Source: Carnobacterium maltaromaticum DSM 20342
Lineage (GTDB): Bacteria > Bacillota > Bacilli > Lactobacillales > Carnobacteriaceae
Direction: 5' to 3'
NCBI RefSeq assembly: GCF_000744945.1
Contig: NZ_JQMX01000001.1
Span: forward strand, 1,922,001 to 1,986,000
Length of the DNA: 64,000 nucleotides
Of the stretch, positions 46,414-55,207 are shown in pieces; the stretch's first letter is position 1, and each line of letters starts with the position of its first letter. The notes below the pieces were generated by a model. That model did no database searches. It was not told the origin of the DNA and saw nothing but the letters and a program-made list of their open reading frames with translations. A program made the position numbers and the translations under genes.

Positions 46414-48864
46414 TTATTGTGCTTCTACAGCTTGTAATTCTTGATTGTTATCTAATTGAGAAATTCCATTTAGATGTTTCTTTTGTAGGTGGTCCATTGA
46501 CAAACGTAGTAATGCAACAAATACAACAAAAGCAATCGCTAATATTACAACACTCTTCGTATATAAATCTGTTCCAATTCCGCCTGAAATTGCTTGTCTG
46601 AATCCATAAATTGAATACGACATTGGTAGATATGGATGAATTGCATTAAAGAATCCATTTGTTAGCGGCATTGGGAATGTTCCACCTGCTCCACCAAGTT
46701 GTAGAACTAGTAACACCATCGCAATAAACCGACCTGGATTATCGAATGTCATTGCGAAAAACATGACAATAAACATGTAGGACAATGAACTCACAATCGC
46801 GATTAAATAAAATTGTGGAATAAATTCGACTGTTAATCCTAACATTAACATGACGGTTGCTTCAATGATTGCCATTGCAAGTGCAACACCAACTCCAATT
46901 GAAAGCTTACTTAACCACCAATTTTTACTAGATTGTCCCGCCATCGAAACTTTTCGGATAGGGAAAACAAAGTTGAATACTAAACATCCTACAAATAAAG
47001 CCAGCGACATAATATAAGGAGATAAAGCTTCTCCATAATTAGATACGTTACTGTATTCTTCATGTTTTAACTTACTTGGAGCAGCAAACATTGAAACAGT
47101 GGCTTTATTTAATTTAATGTTATTTCCTTCTGCAGCTCCACTACCTAATTTATCAGCTAATTCGTTGGAGCCTGCGTCTAATTGATTGATTCCATCTAAT
47201 AGTTGTGGTGAATTACTTGATAGTAAATCTAACCCTGAGGATAACTGAATCGCACCATCATCTAATTGATTCACACCTGAAGCAAGTGCAGGCATTTGAC
47301 CATACATTTGGCCTAATCCCGTAGCTAATTGATCTCCGCCGACACTTAATTGACTGACACCTGAAGCTAAAGTCGGGATTTGACTATTCATTTCTTGACC
47401 ACCTGCATATGCAGCATCAACACCTGAATTTAAAGCTACTGCTCCACCATACAATGATGCTGGATTATTTGCTGTACCCACTCCCTGCTTGATTTGATTC
47501 ATAGAATTCATTAATTGAATTGTTCCATCTTGAATTTGGATGAATCCTTGATCTAACTGAGAGGCATCATTTGGTAGCTCACTAACACTTTTAGCGGCTA
47601 TTGAAAGTTCATGTAAATCATTGCCGATTTCAACAAGACCACCTGAAACTTCTTTTAATAATGTATTAATGGTTTCTTGTTGACGTTTTGTATGCTCTTC
47701 AATGAGAGGATTAATGTTATTAATTAGACTATTTTTCTCTTCACTCGGTAAGCTTGATTGATTGATTTTTTCTGTGATTTCTAATTTCAATTGCTCTGGA
47801 TTTAACTCTGCTGCAATTGTATCTAGTTTTGTTTGTAACTCTGCTGCTTTGTTTGAAATTTCATCTGCACGTTTTGCAGCATCTAAGGCAATTTTAGAAT
47901 GGGCAGAAAAATCAATTTCATCCATTATTCCTCTGAATTCTGCTAAACCTGATGTTAACTGATTCAATTGAGCAGCAGTTGTTGGGTCATTTAACTGAGC
48001 ACTCATTTGTGCTAATCCATCTGTTAATTGCCCACTACCAGTCGAAAGTTGTTGCAAACCAGAATCTAGTTGGCTCACGCCAGATTGAAGTTCAGGAATC
48101 TTACTATTCAATTCGTTAATCCCTGTATCTAATTGTTGTGATCCTGTGTATAGTTCAGTTACTCCAGAAGACAAAGGTGCTATACTACTACTTAATTGGT
48201 TAGTTCCATCTGCTAATTGATTAGCTCCAGAATCTGCTTGCGTTACTCCTGATGTGTATTGCCCTAAGCCAGTTTGCAGTTGAAGTCCTCCATCAGCTAG
48301 TTCTTTGGCACCATCAGATGCTTGCGTTATACCTGAAACTAGTTGTTTTCCAACTTTCCCTGCAACCTCAACATAGGACTCAGTAACATTTTCTCGAACT
48401 TGCGACTCAAGAGTCGTTGCACCAATTGTACTTATTTCTTCACCGATGTAATTTAAAGATCCATTTGTTTTATAAATGATATCCATTTTTTGAGGCTTTT
48501 CGTCTAAAAGCGTTGTCGCATTTTTAGAAAAATCTTCTGGAATAGTGACAATCATATAATAATCTAAGTTTTCCATCCCTTTTTCGGCTTCTTTTGCAGA
48601 AACAAATTTCCAATCTAAATCGTGATTACTTTTTAGATTATATACTAATTGTTCCCCCACATTAACTTTTTGACCTGCCATCATAACGTTGCGATCTTCA
48701 TTGACTACTGCAACTGGCAAATTTTTCGCTCGACCATATGGATCCCATACTGATTTACTAAAAAAACCAGCATATAAAATTGGTATGAACGTAATCGCGA
48801 TAACAGAAATAAGCAATACTTTGTTTGTAAAAATATTTTTCCATTCTTTTTTTACCATATTCAT
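46414..48864 (-). CDS. YhgE/Pip-family membrane protein
   Basis: An 816-residue protein. One N-terminal helix (residues about 15-35) precedes a large outer region. That region contains many LxxGxxQL-type repeats (SGVTQADSGANQLADGTNQL, and similar to about residue 590). Five to six helices make up the C-terminal ABC-2-like domain (about 620-800). This is the YhgE/phage infection protein family, related to the T7-secretion component EsaA and phage receptor YueB. It follows a choloylglycine-hydrolase gene by 22 nt. Confidence 0.88.
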   Translation of the reverse strand: MNMVKKEWKNIFTNKVLLISVIAITFIPILYAGFFSKSVWDPYGRAKNLPVAVVNEDRNVMMAGQKVNVGEQLVYNLKSNHDLDWKFVSAKEAEKGMENLDYYMIVTIPEDFSKNATTLLDEKPQKMDIIYKTNGSLNYIGEEISTIGATTLESQVRENVTESYVEVAGKVGKQLVSGITQASDGAKELADGGLQLQTGLGQYTSGVTQADSGANQLADGTNQLSSSIAPLSSGVTELYTGSQQLDTGINELNSKIPELQSGVSQLDSGLQQLSTGSGQLTDGLAQMSAQLNDPTTAAQLNQLTSGLAEFRGIMDEIDFSAHSKIALDAAKRADEISNKAAELQTKLDTIAAELNPEQLKLEITEKINQSSLPSEEKNSLINNINPLIEEHTKRQQETINTLLKEVSGGLVEIGNDLHELSIAAKSVSELPNDASQLDQGFIQIQDGTIQLMNSMNQIKQGVGTANNPASLYGGAVALNSGVDAAYAGGQEMNSQIPTLASGVSQLSVGGDQLATGLGQMYGQMPALASGVNQLDDGAIQLSSGLDLLSSNSPQLLDGINQLDAGSNELADKLGSGAAEGNNIKLNKATVSMFAAPSKLKHEEYSNVSNYGEALSPYIMSLALFVGCLVFNFVFPIRKVSMAGQSSKNWWLSKLSIGVGVALAMAIIEATVMLMLGLTVEFIPQFYLIAIVSSLSYMFIVMFFAMTFDNPGRFIAMVLLVLQLGGAGGTFPMPLTNGFFNAIHPYLPMSYSIYGFRQAISGGIGTDLYTKSVVILAIAFVVFVALLRLSMDHLQKKHLNGISQLDNNQELQAVEAQ

Positions 48865-48886
48865 AATTTAAAACTCCTTTTTTTGA

Positions 48887-49882
48887 TTAACTCTTGTTTA
48901 ACCATTTAAACTCCTGATTTTTAGAAATCCCACATGATATTGGAGCTGTTCCATTTTCAATATAATCTTGGGTTAAAGTGACACAGTTAATTTGACTATT
49001 TTGGTAAGGAGTAAAATAGTACGTTTTAGATTCTGAGCACATAGATGCTACATATTGTGTAATATCAGGATTGCCATCATTTTTCATCACAACCCCTCTA
49101 GGAATTCGAACACTATTTAAAACATGCCAAATATTTGTAATTGCTTCTTCTTCATTTTTCGCTTCGTCGATATATTCTTTCAAATAAGCTGCACGAACAA
49201 AACGCTCTGGAGGGGTAAAACCGCCTTGAAGAAGTGAAGTTCCAGATGCTTGCGAAAAAGGTGTTGCTTCAAAATCGCCAAATTTTCTTGATGCAAATTG
49301 TTCTGGCTTGATCCCGATAAAATTTCTTAAATTAGAAATATGCCATTCTAATTTAGGTGTATTGGTTAGTACTTTGACTGGATTTGTGATTATTTCTAGC
49401 GGAGATCCATGAGGTTCTATTACAACACATTTCCCAGTATTATCTGTCATGATCCAATGCAATGGTGTTACAATTCCTAATAAAGGTACTTTCGTATCTA
49501 CTAAATTAATCGAATCCAATTTATCTGACAAGTCCTCAATACTTTTACAAGAAGTTAAAATCCATAATAAAAATTCGTGGGGTGCTAGATTAATTTTCCC
49601 TGCTTTGGTAGTTGGTTCATACGTCGATTCACCGGGTAAATACAGCGCTGCACAACTAAGGCCATGCTCATTTACACCATCAGTAAATAACATTTGACCT
49701 AAATTTCTTCCCGCACCTACTAAAGAATAATCACCGATAAATTCAGAACCATCTGTTGCTGATTTCCAATGATATTTTCTTGGACATAGGCTAGGTGTTG
49801 CTTCTAAATCAAAACCAAAATCCATTGTTCTTGATAAAAAATGTTTTCCATCTAGTGATTCCATTACAATACTTGTACACAT
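48887..49882 (-). CDS. Choloylglycine hydrolase / penicillin V acylase-family enzyme (copy 1)
   Basis: A 331-residue Ntn-type linear amide hydrolase. The initiator Met is removed to expose Cys2 (MCTSIVMES), the nucleophile; Arg18 and Asp21 (LSRTMDF) complete the expected site. DGVNEHGLSCAALYLPGE and TNTPKLEWHISNLRN are family motifs. Substrate (bile salt, penicillin V, acyl-homoserine lactone or other amide) cannot be told from sequence. It is first in an operon with YhgE/Pip and is closely similar along its whole length to copy 2 at 56630. Confidence 0.9.
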   Translation of the reverse strand: MCTSIVMESLDGKHFLSRTMDFGFDLEATPSLCPRKYHWKSATDGSEFIGDYSLVGAGRNLGQMLFTDGVNEHGLSCAALYLPGESTYEPTTKAGKINLAPHEFLLWILTSCKSIEDLSDKLDSINLVDTKVPLLGIVTPLHWIMTDNTGKCVVIEPHGSPLEIITNPVKVLTNTPKLEWHISNLRNFIGIKPEQFASRKFGDFEATPFSQASGTSLLQGGFTPPERFVRAAYLKEYIDEAKNEEEAITNIWHVLNSVRIPRGVVMKNDGNPDITQYVASMCSESKTYYFTPYQNSQINCVTLTQDYIENGTAPISCGISKNQEFKWLNKS

Positions 49883-50001
49883 ACTTTATTCCTCCTAAAT
49901 TTTAAGTAAAGTTTGAGCCACAACTTCATCTTTGTTGCGTATTCTCGTCTTCACTATTCATTTGATTTGTAACAAGAATGTTACTGTTCCTTACTCAACT
50001 T

Positions 50002-50062
50002 ATTATAAAAGAATTAACTTCTACTAACCTTTTACTTTTGTCGTTCCAACCGTACTTTTTTG
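50002..50062 (-). promoter_or_regulatory. Promoter of copy-1 operon with shared activator motif
   Basis: TATAAT (complement of 50002-50007) has a poor -35. A 27-bp motif at 50036-50062 starts TTTTGTCGTT and ends TTTTTG on the plus strand. It matches the motif upstream of copy 2 at 20 of 27 positions and lies 28 bp from the -10. Confidence 0.65.
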
Positions 50063-50165
50063 TTAGTTTCAGCTATATATAAGAAAATAAGATAATCAAA
50101 TTAGATGCATCTTTTACTTTTCTGAGGTAACATATACTTATGAATAGAAAGGTGATGTTCATTTT

Positions 50166-51656
50166 ATGATTGATGAAAAATATGATATTGTCGGTCAAGC
50201 AACACGAAATATTAAACAAATTCTAGCAATCATTTCAGAAGAAAAAAGATGGTACACTATTTTAGAAATCAGTGAACGCTCAGATATGATTACAAGAACT
50301 GTTCAAAGATATATCCATGAATTAGATGCAAGAATTAGAAACTTTAATGATGATAATATTCAATTGTTAGTGACAAAAAACAAAGGCGTATTTTTAGAAC
50401 TACACCCCGGTGCAGATTTAAGTGGATTCTCTCTTTTCCTATTAGAAGATAATATAACCATCGACCTTTTAAAAAGTCTGTTTTTTGAAAATTTTCATTC
50501 CGTTAAAAAATTTGCCTATGATAATTTCATGAGTGAGACAACTATTCGACGTTTATTAAAAATGTTTCAAGAGATAGTAGAACCTTATCAAATCCACTTG
50601 ACAAGAGAAACATTTATTATTGAAGGTAAAGAAAGTCAAATACGTTTATTCATTTATATTATTTTTTGGAAAGTATATCGTGGGGCTACTTGGCCCTTTG
50701 AAACAATCAATAGAAAGCTAATTAATAGCCATGTTGACAAAGTTGCAACTATATTGAAACTAAATTTGACAGCCATACACAAACAGCAAATTGCTTATAT
50801 CTTAGCAATTAATATCATTCGCGTTAGAAAAAAGCATTTTATCGAGAAGGAAGACCGTTGGGATCATTATATTAATATAGAAGAGGATTATTCTGGCTAT
50901 AAAAAATTCAAAGCTATCTTTGAAGACATGAACATGGGCAGTGATGGGGAAATTTCATTTTTTTATTTAATTATGGAAACACGCCCCAAAATTTATGAAG
51001 TCAAAGAAATTAGTGACCGAATTATGAATTACCATAAAAAGCAAAATTCTTCTATTTGGCTTGCAACTGAACTTTTTTTGATTAGATTTTCTGAAAACTT
51101 TTTAGAAATACCGGAAGACCAAAGAAGTATTTTTATTACGAACAGTTTTTGTGCTCATCTATTTTGTGATTTGTTTGATAACTTTTCATTGGATATTAAT
51201 GGCTACGAATATCTAGATAACCATGAAAAATTTTATCCAATTTTAAATACAAAATTAGATTCTTTAATTGATGAACTATATGCTGAAACAAAAAATAAGA
51301 TTTTCTTGGAAAAAGAATTTTTATTGACTCGATATGCTTTATTATTTTCACTATTGAAACCTCTAACTTATTTTGAAAAAGAAATTCAAATTGTTTTAGA
51401 TACAGATTTGCCAAAACTAGCAGAAATTAATTTAAAAAATCAAATTCTCGACACTTTAAAATATCGTTATACAATTGTTTTTTTAGATAAGAACAATGCT
51501 GAAGAGGCTGATCTTTTTCTAACAACTACACCAACACCTCTTTTAATCAATCAATATTTAGATGGTAAAGTTCTTTATATTGGATCTCAATTATCGCCTA
51601 GAGATTTTATCAATATTGAAACAATTGTCGCTGATACTATCAAAGAGAAAAATTAA
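50166..51656 (+). CDS. Mga/AtxA-type transcriptional regulator
   Basis: A 496-residue regulator. The N-terminus has two helix-turn-helix segments (WYTILEISERSDMITRTVQRYIHE at about 33-56, and KKFAYDNFMSETTIRRLLKMF at about 115-135). A long helical central region of PRD/Mga type and a C-terminal EIIB-like part follow. It lies between two operons that share an upstream motif and is the likely activator of both. Lmo0445 in the Listeria SSI-1 islet occupies a comparable place. AAAGGTGATG precedes the start. Confidence 0.85.
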   Translation: MIDEKYDIVGQATRNIKQILAIISEEKRWYTILEISERSDMITRTVQRYIHELDARIRNFNDDNIQLLVTKNKGVFLELHPGADLSGFSLFLLEDNITIDLLKSLFFENFHSVKKFAYDNFMSETTIRRLLKMFQEIVEPYQIHLTRETFIIEGKESQIRLFIYIIFWKVYRGATWPFETINRKLINSHVDKVATILKLNLTAIHKQQIAYILAINIIRVRKKHFIEKEDRWDHYINIEEDYSGYKKFKAIFEDMNMGSDGEISFFYLIMETRPKIYEVKEISDRIMNYHKKQNSSIWLATELFLIRFSENFLEIPEDQRSIFITNSFCAHLFCDLFDNFSLDINGYEYLDNHEKFYPILNTKLDSLIDELYAETKNKIFLEKEFLLTRYALLFSLLKPLTYFEKEIQIVLDTDLPKLAEINLKNQILDTLKYRYTIVFLDKNNAEEADLFLTTTPTPLLINQYLDGKVLYIGSQLSPRDFINIETIVADTIKEKN

Positions 51657-51703
51657 AAAGTAAGCCATTCAATCGGATTATGCGATTGAATGGCTTACTT
51701 TTT
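51655..51703. terminator. Bidirectional terminator
   Basis: AGTAAGCCATTCAATCG pairs perfectly with CGATTGAATGGCTTACT around a 7-nt loop, with A and T runs, between the convergent Mga-type and gadC genes. Confidence 0.92.
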
Positions 51704-52193
51704 TATAAAGGTTTAAATTACATTACTGGCTTCATCAGATTCTATTTTAGCTACTAAACCTTTGATGTCTTCTTTCTTCCCTACTTCGCTCTTATTTCGG
51801 AACATATAAATAATAAAAGGCAACAGTAGAGTGACGATAAAGCTAATTGCTAAAATCAATTCATATGAATGCGCACTGTGACCTGTTAAAGATGCAGGTG
51901 GAATGAAAGCTGTTAGAATTGCTAGAATAGACATAATTAAACCAATTGCAGCAATCGTAAGTTTGACTCCTTTTCCGCCAGGCACATGATAGGTTCTGTC
52001 TAGATTATCTTTTTTCAATACTAAAACAAAATACGCAATAAAGAACAAAACATAACCAATTAAATAGATTACGACGGTCAATGAAATAGCCGTTAAGAAA
52101 GATACATTATTTCCACCACCACCAAAAGTTAGAACTGCTGCCCAAATAGATACAATCAATCCTTGAACTAAAATAAGTGGTACGGGAACATTA

Positions 52194-52199
52194 TTTTTA
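52194..52199. repeat. Left target-site duplication of the IS element
   Basis: TTTTTA, identical to 53878-53883 on the other side. Confidence 0.85.
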
Positions 52200-53877
52200 C
52201 CTGAATAATTCATAGCTTTAATTCTTTGGTACATTTTATTGAAATATGTATCACTAATATCCCTATCAACTGATTTTGACTAAAAAGTTACTTCAAACAT
52301 TCACTGTTCAAAAATATTGAGGAATAAATTTTGGGTGTAAGGCATTTTGAGCATACTTCTCCCTGGATAACTTCCCAGTAAAAAAATCGTTAGATTGTTG
52401 GATTAGATCCATTGACTGGCTCGCCTCAGGCGAGCAAAGACCCTGTAGAATTCATTCTGATACACATGATAACTAGATAATTTGAGATAGACTCGTCTAC
52501 CCGTTTGGACTAATTTCCCAGCAACTTTCAGAAACTTCAATCGAATAGAATGAATGGTCATTCCCTTTTGGACTTCCTCAAAGCCAATCGTTCTTAAGAA
52601 GTTGACTAAGTTGTAAGCTATCAAGCTGAGCATCATTCGGACATGATTCTCCAAAAAGCGAGGACTGTCTGTCTTGTCAAAGTAAAAGCCAGCTTTCGCT
52701 TCTTTAATGAAGTTCTCCATTGTGCCACGTTTGGCATAGAGAGAAAAGATGGTATCAGGAGAAACATTTTCTGATAGATTCGTCACGATAAACTCATGTC
52801 GAAAGAGTAGTTCGCCCGCTTCACGTGTTGAGCGTATACACACGCGACGACTTTGTGACCAGGATTGTGCTTGATAAGTGGTGGAGAAGTACTGAACTTC
52901 TCGTTCTTCCCACTTTTGATTATCGCCATAAAGTACTGATTTCTCAGCTATTTGACCTAGTCTACGATTATTCTTCAGTCGAATAACATAATGACTCTTT
53001 TTTGATTCACACGAATCATACACACCAGGTGTAGCGAACCCGCTGTCTCCACGAACCAAGATGTCAGTGTTTGGTAGAGAGTGATTATAGTGCTCTAATA
53101 AAGGTGTGAGAAACTCCTTTACGCCTTTTGATGTATATTGATTTCCTGAACGTAGTTCAGCTTTTAAGAAGTCACCAGTCAATCCGTCAAAAGCTACCAA
53201 TGGATGATAACCATAGGTTTGGTAGTGGGTATTATAATCCGTTTGTTCTTGGTGACCAAATGTATCTGAATGGGTCGAATCTAAATCAATGATTAATTCC
53301 GTATCATTACGGATGAGGCGTGCTTTATCAATAAGTTCTTGGTTCAAAGCTTGAAGTTCATGGATATTCTCCTCAGATAGTCGATCTAAAAATCGAGAAA
53401 GTGAAGATTGAGAAGCGAGTTCTTTCCTATCTAAAACAGCTTTAAACACAGGATCTTGTCTCAGGAGATTAGCTGCAGAATCAGCTGAGTAACCAGCAAT
53501 TAATTGCATAATGAACTGCTCAAGTATGGATAAGTTGTCATGAGTAAAATATGCTCGTTCGTCTTCAATGTGAATGTGTTGCTTAGCCAGTTCAGAAAAA
53601 CCGAAGGTGTTCATCAGCTCTTTCACTAGGACGAGACCCGAATCACTCGATAATTGACCACCTGTATGAGAAATAGTGATATTTGAATTGAATTTTACTT
53701 GGTTTTTGTGTAAGCTAGTCATTAGAAGAACTCCTTTCTTTTGGTTGGTTTAGTCACTTTAACCATAGCAGAAAGGGGTTCTTTTTTCATCACTTAACGG
53801 GTGAAGATGAAAAAGTAATTGTAAGCTGCCGTGAGGCAGTTTCACATGGTTTTAATTAAAAGTATGAATTATTCAGG
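52200..53877 (-). mobile_element. IS1380-family insertion sequence, 1678 bp
   Basis: Termini are inverted repeats: CCTGAATAATTCATA at 52200-52214 and its complement at 53863-53877, a perfect 15-bp match that extends imperfectly by about 9 bp. TTTTTA flanks both ends as a 6-bp duplication. One transposase gene fills it. Intact ends and duplication suggest a recent, possibly still active insertion. Confidence 0.95.
52403..53722 (-). CDS. IS1380-family transposase
   Basis: A 439-residue DDE transposase (Transposase DDE group 1). Catalytic residues lie in LIIDLDSTHSDTFGHQ (first Asp), LVRGDSGFATPGVY (second Asp) and AKRGTMENFIKEAKAG (Glu, in the Y-R-E signature). Length is normal and there is no frameshift, so it is probably active. 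AAAGGAG precedes the ATG. It is oriented with gadC, so transposon transcription could reach the gadC 3' half. Confidence 0.95.
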   Translation of the reverse strand: MTSLHKNQVKFNSNITISHTGGQLSSDSGLVLVKELMNTFGFSELAKQHIHIEDERAYFTHDNLSILEQFIMQLIAGYSADSAANLLRQDPVFKAVLDRKELASQSSLSRFLDRLSEENIHELQALNQELIDKARLIRNDTELIIDLDSTHSDTFGHQEQTDYNTHYQTYGYHPLVAFDGLTGDFLKAELRSGNQYTSKGVKEFLTPLLEHYNHSLPNTDILVRGDSGFATPGVYDSCESKKSHYVIRLKNNRRLGQIAEKSVLYGDNQKWEEREVQYFSTTYQAQSWSQSRRVCIRSTREAGELLFRHEFIVTNLSENVSPDTIFSLYAKRGTMENFIKEAKAGFYFDKTDSPRFLENHVRMMLSLIAYNLVNFLRTIGFEEVQKGMTIHSIRLKFLKVAGKLVQTGRRVYLKLSSYHVYQNEFYRVFARLRRASQWI

Positions 53878-53883
53878 TTTTTA
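53878..53883. repeat. Right target-site duplication of the IS element
   Basis: TTTTTA, identical to 52194-52199. Confidence 0.85.
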
Positions 53884-54882
53884 TTTACTTCTTTAAATTT
53901 TGCAGGTAAAATACCTTCTTCAGCAACTGTCAATAGCCCCCGCGTTGGCCCAACAATCCATGAACAAACCTGTGCCATAACTCCAAAAGCAATTAAACCA
54001 GCAATAAGTTTTACTAACCAACCTAATCCGCTACCATATTTTAAAATTAAAACCTCAAAAGTTTGAATAACACCTGAACTAAGCGATAACTCTTTAAGTG
54101 GTACAACAGCAGCTACTGATGCTCCACCAATTGTATTTAAAACAATTCCCACAAGAATCAACATAATCATCGCTAGTGGGTAATCTTTTTTTGGATTTTT
54201 CATTTCATTAATATGAGGAGCCGATGCTTCAACTCCCATATATGCTAGCATAAATACAACTAATGCAGACATATCTTTTAACTTAGGAATAAAACTTCCT
54301 GCTGATACATGCAGTTGAAGTGGATTTCCAGATGCAATATAGGCTATACTTAATCCGAATAACGTTAGTACAGGTATTGTAATACCAAATACAAAACCTA
54401 TTTTAGCAACATTTGCAGTGAATTTAGTTCCTTTAAATTGGCTAAATGTTAATAGCCAAAAAATAACTAATACACCAATGAACTTAACCATTGGATTATT
54501 ATCTAGCGCTTTAAAATTAAAAATATAAGATAAAGAGCCTAAAATAAAGTAAATCATCGTCACAAATCCTACTGTAACTTGAAACCACTGGAAGAAAATT
54601 GCAGCAAAGCCGAATCTTTTGCCTAGAGTATTACCTACCCAAGCAAAAATTCCACCTTCTTGCCATCCTTCTACTGTTGCCATTTCTGCAGAGCAAAGCG
54701 CAACTGGTAAAAACCAACAAAATCCACACAATAATAAAAAGAATACTAATTGTAATCCCGATGTTGCAAACGTTGGATATTCATATACTGTAATAAATAA
54801 TGATGCTGTAATTGCGAAAAAACCAAATAATGTTAGTGACTTAGCGCTTTTTCCGCTTTTCTCGTTGTCCATTTTCTTTTTT

Positions 54883-55005
54883 CCTCCTTGATAAAAAATT
54901 TGTTGAGTTTCTTAGCTCCGGCAAGAAAATAGGGAAAATTGATATGGTGATTTCTCCATCTCGAATTTTTATCTTTTTCTCTAGGAGTTGGCTCATAAGA
55001 ACTAG
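54883..55005 (-). promoter_or_regulatory. Structured leader element of gadC (copy A)
   Basis: This 123-nt stretch ends at the gadC ribosome site and aligns at roughly 75% identity outside a variable hairpin with the leader of the AlkA-like gene (61711-61834). TAGTTC (54999-55004 complement) can pair with GAGCTA (54913-54918 complement). A small ATGG/CCAT hairpin lies between 54941 and 54961. CUUAUGA in the 5' loop can pair with UCAAG at the ribosome site. No known riboswitch is recognised. Confidence 0.6.
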
Positions 55006-55207
55006 CCTTGATAAAAAGTTTCTTGAACCGCTTTGCTTTATCAAAAGTTGGTTTAATTCACCTTTAAGGTAAGTTGTTTTTCAAATACCCATAAACTAAT
55101 CCAATCAATCACTAGCTATTTTTAAATAGCCATGATTTGCTGCTCGATTTTAATGTTCTGCAAAAATCGGATAACAAACCATAGCTATAAAACTTATTTA
55201 TCCTTTT
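55006..55207. other. gadB-gadC intergenic spacer
   Basis: Upstream of copy A there are two stems without T runs: GGCTATTT/AAATAGC-type (around 55120-55137) and CGATTTT/AAAATCG (around 55147-55173). CCTTGATAAAAA(G/A)TTT occurs twice in the whole gap. No gene is visible. Confidence 0.4.

Larger units (their letters stand above)
51713..54872 (-). pseudogene. gadC: Glutamate:GABA antiporter gadC, interrupted by an IS1380-family element
   Basis: The N-terminal part (54872 down to 53878) encodes about ten helices of an APC antiporter with the GadC sequence PTFATSGLQLVFFLL and GPTRGLLTVAEEGILPAKFKEVNK. The C-terminal part (52193 down to 51713) continues with NVPVPLILVQG and TYHVPGGKGVK. Between them is the element at 52200-53877. 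Removing it and one TTTTTA duplicate joins EVNKN to NVPVP in one 491-codon frame, a normal GadC length. As drawn, no functional antiporter is expected, which should disable GABA export and acid resistance unless another copy exists. Confidence 0.93.

Noticed and set aside
52200..52402. The ORF beginning MYQRIKAMNYSGKN as a separate small transporter gene
   Set aside because: Its first residues come from the insertion sequence end; the rest is the displaced C-terminus of gadC.
54841..55044. A 67-codon minus-strand ORF covering the gadC leader
   Set aside because: It overlaps the gadC start, has no ribosome site, and the aligned copy at 61711-61834 changes by structure-preserving substitutions with a hairpin of different sequence, as expected for RNA, not for a conserved protein.
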